From positions 1,674,001-1,738,000 of the forward strand of contig JAULSR010000002.1 of assembly GCA_030512295.1 (NCBI GenBank): a stretch of DNA of 64,000 nt. The letters run 5' to 3'. The notes under the pieces were generated by a model, which searched no databases, had not been told where the DNA came from, and saw only the letters and a program-made list of their open reading frames with translations. Positions 22,709 through 35,302 of the stretch are shown piece by piece. Position 1 is the stretch's first letter. Every line of letters starts with the position of its first letter. The stretch is from Bombardia bombarda. Lineage: Eukaryota > Ascomycota > Sordariomycetes > Sordariales > Lasiosphaeriaceae. The translations under genes and the position numbers were made by a program.

Positions 22709-25700
22709 TTGCTCTGCATTTGCCGGCCTAGCGGTGGCCGACAAGTGTTCAAGATTTGCTGCTATCTACTACCTACCGGGTGTGTGTCTACTCACTACAT
22801 ACAGCTCGTGTTTGTGGCATGTCTGCTCTTCGAACGTTCAGTATATTTGGAATTGAGTTTTGGGGATCTAGGTATGTTCTTTCGCTATTTGTTCCAAGCT
22901 GCTTAAGTGGGTGGGTGCCATTAGAAACCAGAGAGTCGCAGACAGATGTTTGATATGTTCGCACTACCTATCATTACCCAAAATAGCTGCTGTTTCATGA
23001 TGTCTTGGACAGCATCCGTCCTCTAATATCAGCCTAATTATAGTTTATTCCCCTCACAGGTCGCGGGGTTTCATTTCTTGATATAGGAGGTCTCAGATGA
23101 TGGGAAGTTCGACTCAGAGATTGGATTAGTTACACGAATGCTCCTTTTCTGTCTGAATCATAGTCATTCAATCCTCCTTGCGCTTGTGACTAAATTTGTT
23201 GATAATGGGGGCGCTTGAACGCGAGGTTTCTGAAGGACTGTCCGTACGAATGGAATGGAGTTCTGAGCAAAACATGGTTGATAACCACCTGATAACCTCG
23301 GCTATGAGACTTCATCCCTTGTCAACCCTGTCAAGTTTCGAGTCTCGTGGCCAATAAGAAAGAAGGAGAAAGGACTTTGGAAAGAATCCACATATCCCAG
23401 ATAAGCCTGTCCTGGAAAGAAGGATGTGCATCAACTTCCAGGATAAGTTACCTCGCAAAGTCCACGACACAACTCAGCTCGAACGGCTAATGCATGTGTA
23501 AACGATGAGAGATTGCTAGTGACTGGAGCACTGAGAAGCACGCTGGATTAATGCCGCTTCCAAGGAAAGCACAAAGAGAATGTGATTCTCAGCTGAGCTG
23601 AGTATGAGCTTGGTGTTGAACAGAAGAATTGAAGCTCGGCAAGACCGATCGATCAGCACGATGGCCCGCCCTCCACCCTAAAAGAATCAAGCATATGCGC
23701 CCGTGGTGGCTTGCAGGGGCTTCTGAGGCGCCCCTGCCTCCTTTGCGGGATGACGTCAAGAATCAGGTACGATATGCCCTCCTTCAAACTGCGGATTATC
23801 CATGGAGGATCCTCATTCCCCTTTTGACCGAATCTTCTTTTGTTACACTCGCGACAGTGGCACTCGTGACATTGACATACGATCAAGGTGCAGAATGGCG
23901 CACACCCAGCTGCAAGATGCTGAAAGGACTTGCCACTTTCTCGTGCCGAAATCCGTTACTCGGGGTTTGGTTTGCACGTTTTCCCAATTCCCATCCGTCC
24001 ATCTACGAGCGATTCTAAGAATGACAGCGCAGGAGGAACTCGGCACACCACACTAGAGTAGAACAAGCGCTAAACATTCATTTGAGATTTCGTGCGCCCC
24101 CGGAATGATCGCGCTTATTTGGGTAGGAAGTCACGCCTCAGCCGGCATGGCGTCTCCGCTTTCTCCACTCCACCTTACCATGGTATGCTTCGAGCCGCAT
24201 CCGTGACGGCCCACACTCCGCATTCCGCAACATAAACCACAGGCGGGTCTCTCGCCATTCGGCATTACACTAGATGAAGAGAAAAAATTCTGTTCTTGTG
24301 GAGAGGACAGGAGTCATCGACAGCTAAAAAGAGGACTGGCCAATTTCACGTATATTTGGTCCAGATGCACCCGTACTAACTGTATCTACGTCTTTATGAG
24401 GCAAGACGTAGCTTAGCTAGCTATTCTGTATCTGGAACCCGAGACAGGGACTGGCAGCTATCAACCCAAGCCACCGTCTTGTGTGAATGTATTGGCGGCG
24501 TCATCACCAATTATCAGATACAATCCGCCCGACTATCGCCAGATCGGCTTTCAGATTGGAGGCCGAGCAAGGTCGAAGTCGCCGAAAACCGTCTCTCACC
24601 CAGGGGGACCGGGAATTACTTTACGATTCAAGCAGGGCACTTTGCTTTCAACATCCAGGGATGTCGTTGGTAAGTTTGATCTGCAAGTAAGAAAATCCTG
24701 CAGACCGTAGCCGTTGCACGCACACCAATTAGACTACCTAGGTATATCGAGCAAGCAAGCATTTTTATCCCTCGTTCCCCGCCTACCAAAACCCCAAAGC
24801 GGCCCATGGTAGTGGGTGGACGAGCCAGTGACGACAAGGCCACAGACGGTCATGAGGTCCCTCTGACCGGGAGAAAACGGGCAGGAACAACAGCCTTTGA
24901 CAAACCATACCATCGAGCCTACCCAGTCGCCGCCCCCACCATCCCATTCCCACCGGCGCCGGCCCGGTTGTGCTGCTCTCTTTGTAGGTGCATACCGACC
25001 TGACTACGGAGTACCTGTGCACAATAAAGCAGTGAGTGCTTTTTAGCTTCATTGTGCTTTTGCTTTGTGCGTGTGCCCGGGAATGTGTCTCGGGACCGCG
25101 GACTGTTGCGCACACGCATGGATGGCGTTCCCGCTTTTCTCACTGGCTCGCGTGGCTGGCTACCCAAGGTACCCTACCGTCCCGCATGTCACGTCCCTTT
25201 TGGGACAATGCGGGTTGCTGGGAAGAATTCTTCTAGAACAAAACAGCGCCAAGGCTGTCAGTTTGAGCTCTGTAGGCCATCCGACGTCAATATGCACTGG
25301 GCACGGTCCAGACATCAAGGTCAAGCAAACATCGATGGTCTGAGAGTAGGACATGCATCAAGGAGGAAGTTTGAGACTTTGGATCCATCAGAGGCAAATC
25401 CGGATGGAAGCGACTCGCTCTAGACTGGTGAAGGACAACCCATCGCTTTCCACTTTCTACCCCTGAAGAAATATATTGAGCCGAATCGTGAACTATGGCC
25501 TAGCGAACTGCGTTGATGCGCGTCGATGCAATGTCGATGCACCTAGTGCCTACCTAGGAATAGCTTGTTACCTTCCCGTCTTTCTGGTGACGCTGAGACA
25601 ACCGATGTCTTCCTAGATCGGAGTTGAGCCTTGTCTGGCATGCTCCGCACACAGCAAGCAGTAGGTAAGAAGGATGCCCTAAATCAGGGCTTTCTATACA

Positions 25701-27689
25701 TATAAGCCCCATATAATATAACAAGGTAGTGATAGTAGTGGGGATGCAGCTGATTGTATGTGTAGGTCCGGAAGGTAGAAGTGGTGACGATAAAGGGTGT
25801 CACGTGGGCCGGGCAGGCCTATAACCCGAACCCTGAAAAAGTGTATTTTTTTTTTGGTGGTCCAGAACATGGCTTTCTAGGGAGGGGGTTAGGGAGGCGC
25901 CCGCGTCACAATTGGTCTGAGAGACTACATCGAGTTTATGTACGAGGCTTCCGTTTCGCTCAAGCCTTGCTGCTGCGGGCGAGAGGCCGAAAAGGCGAGC
26001 TCGAAAAAAGATATGCAACTGGATGCGAGTTTAAAAAAAGAGATGCGACTAGATGCAAGTTTGAGTTTGAGTGAAAGGCGGGCTGATGGATGCGAATCAG
26101 CGATTTGGGATTCGCTATGTTACACTGGCTCAACCGGGCACTTGGCCACTGACAAGGCGGAACGTTGGTTTCTTTTAGGAGTTAAATCCCTACCTAGGGG
26201 AAGATAGCCTCCTGGCCCTGTCGACCGCGGGGAGTTTCCTGGTTGCGACTTTGCGAAAAATGCATGAGGGCTTACTCAGGCGCGGGCGGGCGGGCGGCGG
26301 TCGGGGTTTGCGTTTTCTGTTCTCCGAAACCCATGGCAAGTATCCCGAGGTATCTTACCGTACCGGCCACATTTCCGAGTAGAGAGCAAAAGTGGCCGTC
26401 ATGTACTCCCGTCTTGTACTCCTACTCCGATTTCCTACTCCGTGATACCTACCACAGGTGCCAAATGGGGATCGCTTGTCATGTCTGTCAAATCATCACC
26501 ATTACGCCCTCCAACATAACATGTCTTACTCAGCTCTTCTTGCGACCTGCCAAACCAAACCAGACCTATCAACCATCAGCTAGGTACACAGCAGTTGGAG
26601 GGAGTAAACCCGAGATGCAAATATAAGATACGATACCCAAGTCTGACCTTCTCTCTCAGGATAGCATGAACTATCCCCTTCCGGTCCCGGACTCGTGGAG
26701 ATACTATGTAGAAAAAAACCACGCAAATACTGGTTACAACCCTCACAAACGCGCACACCAGCTCCTACGAGCCAAGCTTTGGGATCGTCAAGATCCAACC
26801 GTGCATGTCCGGCAACCCCAACCTGCAGGTGCCGAACGAGACCAGGATCACGCAGACTGAGGGATTCAGAGGGATTCTTGTCTTTTCAAGTTCGACGAGG
26901 TCGTTCTCGGGTTATCAACACAACATACCAAGAGGAAGGGCCCGAGATTGAGACGGTCGGTGTAAGAACGGGCAGGAGTCGGGCACAAATCAAATACACA
27001 CGACTTACCGGTCAGTACACAGTCCCTTGAAAGTCGTTGAAAGTAGGTACAATACTTACAGGGACCTGGGCTCCACTGTTCTCCATGTACTTACGCTACC
27101 TCCAGTGGACAAGCACCCCTCGCTCAGAGGAGTGGCCCGCACTCGGACATAACAAACACGCCGACCGTTGCAACATCCATCCCTCTGTCCAACCCGCGCG
27201 CGGCGCAGAAGCCCGAGAAATTAAAGCCAGGATGTCGTCTTGACCACGCCCGCCCTGACCTCTGGACCCTCCACCATCCCAGCCTTATTCAATTATTAAT
27301 CGTCGAGCCATTTACGTACATGGCGGTTTGCTTATGCGCTTGGTTCTTATTCGCTCTCGCACTTTGTTTGTTCACTTTGTTCGATACCCTGGTTCCTCCT
27401 GGAATGCGAGATTATCTTATATGTCTTGGTTGGCCCCTCGGTTTTGAAAGCATTACAATAGCACTTACACTGGAAGCTCTGAGCTCTGTTCACCCCTCCA
27501 CCCACATACGCCCACCTAAGGTAGCTTACCTTGCATCATCATCGACTAACACATCGACTTACACATCGACTTACACAGCGACCTAAACCTACTTGAACAC
27601 CCACCGGCCAGCTGGACACACTACCACTGCCTACATCATACCCTTTTGACTTTTGACTTAGACCGCAAACTTACTTTAAATTGTCCACA
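22709..27689. other. Gene-poor region, about 5 kb
   Basis: I see no gene I can support. The frame near 24479-24710 looks faintly protein-like (NPPDYRQIGFQIGGR) but has no start or splice context. TACCTAGGTA-type words recur (24735, 25551, 26191, 27513). A 12-bp ATCGACTTACAC-like tandem repeat lies near 27541-27580. The final ~200 bp is the presumed promoter of the Zn2Cys6 gene. Confidence 0.5.
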
Positions 27690-28970
27690 ATGGAAAGTTT
27701 GCCAACGCCTCCCAATGAGGACCATATCAAGCCCCAGGGTCCCAAACGACAGCACTCGAGCTCCAAAACGGTCAAGACGGTACATCGCGGCTCAAAACGT
27801 GCCAACACACATGTCGCCCACCCATTATCACCCGCCCAAGAAAGCCACTCTCATGCGATAGGGGACGCGAGGCATAAGAGAGTATGGAAGGCCTGCGAAA
27901 GGTGTAGAATGAAAAAGACAAAAGTACATATCCATCCCAGTCCCATACTCCCCCTATTTCCCACTAACAAGATTACCTAGTGTGACGGAGAGTTTCCATG
28001 CAAGAGGTGTAAGGACGACGGGCTCGTTTGTACCGCCGGTACGCGGAAGAAGACGGAATACAAGCAACTGCCCCGGGGTAAGGCTCTTCCTCTCTCTTTC
28101 TTTGTCCCACAAGACGTTTTCAGCGCATGGCCGGAAAGTCATCAGCTCGTAGCTTACACGGTGCCACAACCTTAGCTATGCCGAGGTGCTCGAGAACACA
28201 CAGTTCGCTCTGATCGCCACGGTCCACAAGCTATACGCCATGGTACGGAACCAGCAGCCGTGGGACCTTGGTGAACCCGAACTCAACGACCGAGGCCAGC
28301 CGGTGATCCACAACATCGCGTCCAAGCTCGGCTGCATACGGCCAAACAGCGACATGGACCTCCCGGTCCACTCGGTCTTCCCCGAGGACGAGGCAGGGCT
28401 CGCCGAGCTCGCGAGACAACTGGAGGAGCAGCAAAAGGACACAGACATGATGGGAGGAGCTGCCACAAGCAACAGCATCAACGGCAGCAAGCACGAGACG
28501 GACTCGAGCTGCAACAGGACGGACCGCGACAGCTCCTCGGAGCTCGACCACTCGGACATCGAGCAGGACTACAGGAAATCGGTCTTTGGAGGAAACGGAG
28601 GAGGAGGCGCGGCAGGAGAAGGAATCACCATGTCGCCGCAGAGCCTCAACTACCCCGACTTCGAGATCAGCAGCCACCCCCACCGCCATCCGACAGCTAC
28701 AGTGCCCAGGCGCCCAGTGTGCCTACCCCTTTCGGATCGTGGATGAATAGACCAGCCTCGATGGACTATAGCAGCTCGCAGCCCTTCATCTCGTCCAACG
28801 AATCCTATCTCGACATGGACATGTTGAACCAGGGCCTGCTTGAGTCCAGTTTCGGCACCATCAAGCCCCATGTGGTGTCGTGTCCAAATCCAGACATTAT
28901 GATTGGCATGGGGGATCCGATGATGTACTCAGGCTATGATGTCGAGACGCTACAGATGGGCGCTGTTTAG
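27690..28970 (+). CDS. Zn(II)2Cys6 transcription factor, reading frame broken twice
   Basis: Predicted nuclear DNA-binding regulator, in the broad group of fungal C6 factors that includes Neurospora fluffy. Exon 1 is 27690-27923; intron 27924-27980 ends just before the third zinc cysteine. The cluster is CX2CX6CX5CX2CX6C (CERCRMKKTK / CDGEFPCKRCKDDGLVC). It is followed by KKTEYKQLPRG and, after the second intron (about 28078-28173), YAEVLENTQFALIATVHKLY. The acidic Ser-rich middle leads to GTIKPHVVSCPNPDIMIGMG at the end. Two breaks are visible. Splicing at GGGG|GTAAGG to CTTAG leaves the frame one base short. Near 28676-28690 the frame shifts again in a C-run. Either a recent pseudogene or two homopolymer errors in the assembly; the C-terminus is well conserved, which favours error. 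Confidence 0.75.
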
Positions 28971-29310
28971 ACGAAAGCGAGCAAAGCAAAACAAACATAT
29001 CCTTTCAGAGATACTCGCACACACTACTACAATTGGGCGGGCAGGCGGGCGTCGTGGCGTCGATGAGAAATAACAACAACAACAACATTAGAAAGGCGCA
29101 TAGAACGATTATGACTCGGTTACTTCATCGGCAATAAAAGTTTCTTTATTTTTCTCTTTTTTTTTTTTTTTTGCAAGGAGTTACGGTATGGGGGCACACA
29201 TTTGGGGATGAATCTCTAGAAATCACTTACCGGTTTGGGCAATTATGGGGTGTCGGTGGTTTATTTCTTTTTTTGATACAAAGCTACGTTCTTTTCTGGT
29301 TCGGCCGGCC

Positions 29311-29334
29311 GGTCGGTCGGTCGGTCGGTCGGTC
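29311..29334. repeat. GGTC tetranucleotide microsatellite
   Basis: Six GGTC units in a row, followed by the decayed copies GGTTGGTTGG. Confidence 0.9.
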
Positions 29335-30866
29335 GGTTGGTTGGGGGAAGAAACAGGGGGTTGGCTGTGTTGGGTACTTACACGAACGATTACTGGGCGA
29401 CTAGCAGTGTGTGGTGGTGGTGGATGAAGCGAGCTCACCTACGCATTCTCCATTTTCTGTCTTGTCTCTGCGCTCTTCACAGCACAGCAAAGATTGGTTT
29501 CTTTTTTTTCCCCCTTCAGGCTTCTCTTCTGCTCCTTCTTTAGGTAACCTGTCGACGAATTTCATCCAGCTGGTAGGTGTGTATAAAAGTTTTCGCGATA
29601 ATGCACATACAGCCTTGTTTTCTCTTTCCCTCTAGGGGAGAGAAGAAAGTAATTGAACAACCCAGGTTCTTGGTATCCATCTTACTTTTCAGTGAATTAC
29701 AATGAATCTTCTTGACGAGAATTACACTATCACTGAGAAGAAGTCTCCGGGACAAGACAGGGGTGGTTGAGTGACATAACGCACCTCCCTCCCCCCCCCT
29801 CGGGTATGCAAAACAGCCCGGAGTTAGGGATCACCGATGAACTGGCAACTCCAGAGTGAGCAGCAGCATGCATTGATGGGAAACAGAGTTGAGTAAGTAG
29901 TATGGCAGTTGATCAGCGCTGGGCCAGACCAAAGCAGGCTGTCTGCTTTCTGACCACCGACCGACCGACTTTGTTGAGTAAGCCGTTTTACTACCTAGAA
30001 TACTATCTCATGTTTATTATTTGCAGTTGCATTTTGGAATCTGGGGAGGGGGGTGAGAAGGAGGCAGGCTGTGCAGGAGTCGGCCAAAGTACGGATACAA
30101 TGCAGTCATTCAGTATCATGTCCCTCCTCATTATTTTCCCAGCTGATTTATTTGTGTTTACCTCTCAAGCTTCGGTTCTTTCGATTTTTATTTTTCCAAC
30201 TGCTAGTCCAGCTGTGGGTTTGTCGTGCACCTCCTTCCTTGTTGAGATCTTGGGTTGTTTCTCGGGTTCCTGGACTTTGGACGTCTCTGGTATTGCCGAT
30301 GCTTGGCTCTTTCTTGGCTGACTGACTCTGCGTGTGTGGGACCGACCCGCATTCACGGTTGTGCGACTTACACAGTAGGTACATGCCTAAGCATGTACAA
30401 TGTTTAGTGGTGATCGCCTTGGGAATGTAGTCGTCGCAATAGATATGCCCTATGCATATGCCCTATGCACATCATCGATTTTATCATGTTTTATTTGGCA
30501 CATGTACAATTCTTCTTATAAAAATCTTTTCGAAACTTTGATGTGCAGAACGATCCAAGCCAGCCTTCCATAACGACGGGATCCTCCCGTTTATCGAGAA
30601 ATCCCAGGGGCCGAGCTCGCGAGCTCGCTTCTTTGCTGGCTTAGCTAATCCTTACAACTACCACGCTTCGTCACGAAATACACTATCTTAGTGCAGGTCC
30701 TTACGCTAGGTCCTCCCTTTGTCCCCGAACCTCCGTCCGCGCCACGGGGCCTCAGGGATATCACGGCTAAGCGAGAAGGGAGGGAGGAAGGAGACCTTTG
30801 GTAGCTCAGTAGGTAGGCTAGTGCGATGCTGAAAATTGTTCAGCCAAGGACCTATCGCTAATAAGC

Positions 30867-30870
<4 letters not shown>

Positions 30871-30904
<34 letters not shown>
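30871..30904. repeat. TG dinucleotide microsatellite, 17 units
   Basis: Uninterrupted TG repeat of 34 bp, with potential to form Z-DNA. Confidence 0.97.
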
Positions 30905-30905
<1 letters not shown>

Positions 30906-32576
30906 CAAGCCCGCTGGCGCGCCGGCGGCCAACGGGCCAGGACTTTCGGAGTTTGGAATCCCCCGCCCCCGCTTGAAAACCTTTCCCAGGCAGATACTTT
31001 ACCAGGCTGTCTGTACCTGGTTTAGGTAATCTTTCAGGCAGGTGGGAGAGGGGTCCATCAAAAGCCCAGCCCCAGGTTGGTGACGAACCCATTACCAATA
31101 ACCCTCGAGCCAGCTAGGTGCGGTGTACGAGATATTCATTACATTGGCAACAACTTGGCATGAAATGTTATTCCGCCCATGTCGGGCCAACATCTTGCCA
31201 TTGGAATTCCGCTCCCGTCCGAGCGAGTGTGTAAGTTGGTAAGAAGCATGTAATTACGGTATTTACACACATGGCATCCGTCTCAATAAAAATCCAGGTT
31301 GCACTTCGCAAAGGCCGAAACTGAACGCAAATTGCAAATCCGAAACTCAAAATGCGCCTTATATCTAGTTCCTACGTATGTGGCTTGGCTAGGTAGGTAT
31401 GCTTGCTCGGGGTTGTCCTTCTCTTTTACAATTTCATGTTCCGTGTGTGTAAAAATGCATAAGGTCAGCAGGTGAAAGAGGCGCCGTCCTTCGGGTCTGG
31501 AACGCATTTGTCAGCTGTGGATATATCCGATATTTGTTTCTGATGCCCAGGCCGGACGGCACAACAGCTCGAAAAAGAAAGCGAATGGTTGACGATATTC
31601 GTACGCCATGGCTGTCACTGTCGTACTGGATAAGAGAGTATGTTCGCTCTTGGCCAAGACATGACATGACGAGACGCAGATGATGACTTATACAGTAAGT
31701 GCTGAACTTTCCAAAAGGAGAATCGGAGTTGGTCCGCCCAGGGATGTAAAGTGGTGAATGGTGGGGGAACAGGGCCCCAGCCCTCAGGGCGCGCACTTCG
31801 CACTTGGGGAGGAGGCAGGTTCGAGGCAGGGTTACAGGGGGTATTTGCGAGGCTTATTGTTCTATAGGGCCAACAGCCCGCACTGTCAGATTCGTCAGTC
31901 AGGGACGTCGTGCTCGGTAGTATTTGCTTGTGCGACACACAGCAACATATACTAACTGAACGTGGACGATTTTAAGCTTTCTTTTCTCCCTCGTGTGCAA
32001 AATCTGGACTTCACACCCAAATCCAAATAGAAAGGTGTTGACAATAACGACCAAGCCTTGGCTCTGGTCACCATTTTCTAGCTTCTTCAGACATATTACC
32101 AATATTGATCATATCACGGCGTCTAACTACACACCTGTCTTCGCAACCTGACTTGCTTTCACTGTCAAGTCGGGTCCGCAGCCCGGCTTTCGGTGGTCTG
32201 CGGTCCGGTCCGCAGCCCGGGGTGTTTTCGTCCGTACATACCACCTGGGTTATGCCCCGGCCATCTCAAACTTCCTTCTACACAGCCCATTAGCACAGAC
32301 ACGCAAGGAAGTCAAGAGAAGGAGAAAGAGAGGCACAGGAGGATCGAGCTAAGGTGTCGTGTCGTGCAAGGTTCATGCGCAGTATCGGTATTTCTTTCCA
32401 TGGTGTTGAAAAATTGTTAACGCCGAAGGGGGAAAAGACAGCGAAAGAGTCAAAAGTTGAGCTCTCTCCAATACAAATACAAGGCAGGTATTATAAAACG
32501 TGAACTACCGTACCCATATGGACAAATTAGCGTACAGTACATAATATATGTATCATGTATGTCAGCCGTCAATGCA

Positions 32577-32622
32577 GGGCGGGGGCGGGGGGCGGGGGGC
32601 GGGGGGCGGGGGCACAGGGGGG
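32577..32622. repeat. G-rich tract, G-quadruplex candidate
   Basis: Five G-runs of 5-6 bases separated by single C residues, preceded by GGG and followed by CACA and another G6. This is well beyond the usual four-run G-quadruplex pattern, on the + strand. Function unknown. Confidence 0.85.
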
Positions 32623-33552
32623 TCATCGAATGACTCTGACGCCTTTCTCTTTTTTATCTCTTGTTGAGTTGAACCGAGGTGCTTGAATTGTTTTGATGGT
32701 TTTTTTGTAGATTTGCATAGTTGGCGGTATGGATGCACAATACTATTGTGCTGCAGTTGGACACTGTTCTTGGCCGTGGGCTCGGAGGCCCTGTCATGAA
32801 GGAGCTGACATTGCTGCTCAAGCTCGCGTGTCGGCCCGCTGTGATTACTTATCTGGGGCTTTACTGGGCGATGAGCTGAGGATAGGCTATGTGGGCGTGT
32901 AATCATGGATTATGAGGGGAGTCGGGTACCTTGACGTCTGCTGATTGTGCGTGGGCTGGCGGTAAGTGTATGCACAGTCTTGACTCTTGGTCGTATTCGT
33001 TATGTACGATTCTAATCTGATGGCAGCCACACAAATGCCACACGCAAGATGGCGTTTGTTTGAATAGCAGTAGCTTCGTTCACTCTGATCTGTAATCATG
33101 GTGAAAGATACCGAGTTCTATTGGGGCCAGGTCGGTCGGCCCGTGGGCAGCCTGTCTTGAGGTACCTTGGTTATGTCGTATGTCGTATGACCATGAGCCC
33201 GTCTGCCGATGCACGGCGAGGTGGTCTCCCCGATATTGGACGGCCATGGTCTAAATTATTTACTGGCTAGCAATTATCAGTATCCGTACGAGATACGAAC
33301 CAGGAGGGATAAATTGTTACGCGTATTGCGTACGCGATGGGCGGTGCAACCCAGTTCTTTTACCCTACCTCGAGCGTCCCTATCAAATTTGCTGACTGTG
33401 ACTTTGTGTCGGCCGACGCCCAGCACGCAGGACCCCTGGTCCAGAAGTCAGACTGATGAGGGAGAAACTCCTTGGTCGGTCGGGTACCTTTTTGAACACT
33501 CCGGAATGAACTTCAGTGTGAAGTGGGCTCGGCGGACTAGACCTGGGGATAC

Positions 33553-33597
33553 TTTGAGGGACTTGCCTTTGAGGGACTTGCCTTTGAGGGACTTGCG
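33553..33597. repeat. 15-bp tandem repeat, three copies
   Basis: Unit TTTGAGGGACTTGCC, three copies with one mismatch at the last base. Confidence 0.95.
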
Positions 33598-35302
33598 CCC
33601 GGTTCTTTCCCCTAATGGACAGGAGGCGGTTGGCTCCCTTACTTGGCGCCGACCCGCAACCGTCCTCCGCCATGCACTCAACGTTATTTCCACTATGTCC
33701 GCACTCAGCCTGATCCAACTCGCGGGTTATTATATTCCATACTCTGACATCTGTTTACGACTCACTCTGGTAGCGCTTCGGTCGTGGCTGCCTGGTATCT
33801 AGGTGGTTTCCATGGAGTCGGTGAAGAAAGTGGCCACTAGGTACCTATCAATCAGCTTACGGATGCCTGCCCGCCTGACATGCATTTCTTTCCCTTCCCC
33901 AACCTCCAACCAGACGGCTGCACTTGGATCAGAGTCAACAGAAAATATGCGGTAGTGAACCATTCCGCCTCCTCTCTGCAGAACGACAGATAGTACCCAA
34001 AGCGATGCATATTGATCCTCATCTTCCAGACCTGATTTGTCGCCTCGGAAAGACACAAACAGCAAAGATGATAGACATCAACAGTTCTAACCGAGCGTGC
34101 ATCTTTGATTTAGTGTCTGCAAGGCTTTCAAGTTTCGTGCACTTCCATACCCACACTCCTAAGTTCTTCCAATTGGGATCTCTCCAGCGGTTGGAGACAG
34201 ACATCCCGCTCTCCGCTGAGCCGCGCGGGAAGGGAGCTGGCCCCCACTGATGCCCGAGGCTTGGCATCCGTGTTAGTGGTAAATAGCCACAACGACGGCG
34301 ACGGCGACGGCGATGACGATGTCCAGAAGGAGTAAAATATACAACATAACGTGCCTGCTTATTTGCCTTCTCTTTTTGCTCATTCTTGGTCATCCAACTC
34401 TCCAAACTCGGATCCCAACGCCACAGAAACAACTCGAATCAGGCCCGCCAATGGGGGTGATTGTTGATCATTGTGTGCGACCGATCAACCTGGTGGTCAT
34501 CATATCTCACGCAGTCCAGTCTGGGTACAACTCATAGATCAGCACAAAGCTCGTAGTTTTGTCCTTTTCAGTCGTGCAGTGCAGTATGCAGTTGTTGTGT
34601 GACAATCTGCCACTGTCTCCCCGACGAATTGGAAGAGAGAGTTCATTTTGCATCAACAATAGATAGTTACCTTGCGTATATTATGTATGTCACTCACTGA
34701 GTCACTCAATTCACTCACGACAATCCCAATAGGGAGGCCAGGACGACAAATAATTGCAGATGCCTCGCAAGGTACATCGATCGGTTTCTTTTAATTAACT
34801 ATTACTTATACACAAATCCTCCAGGGGGGTATATATATAATGTTGTTCCTCCTCCATCATCGGAGATCGATTTCAAAACACCGCGCGCATGTCTATGCAA
34901 CAGAAACTCTTTCCCTTTCAATCAGGGAAGAGAGTGTGAACAGAGGGTTAAAAAAAATAAAAAACAAGTCAAGGAAATAAATAGTTTTCGTGAGCCCACC
35001 CCAAAAACAGAACAGTGATGCCCACCCCAAAACCGGTTTTAATAAATGCTATGTATATGCATGCTGTGTTATGCGTGTCGTAATGATCGTAGGAATCAGA
35101 GAACATGAAACAATTGTGTCTGCCATGTTATTGTTGCCCTTTGGGCGAAGAGATAAAAAGGAGATCGCCGATAATTTTTCAACCGCCACCGTCATGCAGC
35201 TGCCCTTTGCTGCCAAATTTAAAAATAGACACCGGGCATTTTTATTATGTTGTTGGTACAAGGAATGTGCAGTTCGACGGAACTTGATCAAAGTCGAATG
35301 AC

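Larger units (their letters stand above)
28971..35302. other. Gene-poor region, about 6.3 kb, rich in simple repeats
   Basis: No gene I can support. It contains a T-run (29159-29173), a GGTC tract, a TG17 tract, a G-rich tract, a 15-bp triple repeat and a GACGGC repeat (34291-34318). It also holds the 14-bp palindrome GAGCTCGCGAGCTC near 30613. The longest frame, 33209-33802, has no recognisable domain and includes the 15-bp repeat. Long non-coding RNAs or lineage-specific genes cannot be excluded. Confidence 0.5.

Noticed and set aside
23100..23130. GTTCGACTC as a tRNA B box
   Set aside because: No cloverleaf could be drawn around it.
24479..24710. Overlapping frames with protein-like words (NPPDYRQIGFQIGGR)
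   Set aside because: No start codon context, no flanking exons found and no family recognised; may be chance.
33209..33802. 197-codon open frame as a gene
   Set aside because: No domain, no splice signals, includes a tandem repeat, and composition resembles the surrounding non-coding DNA. Kept only as a finding on the repeat.
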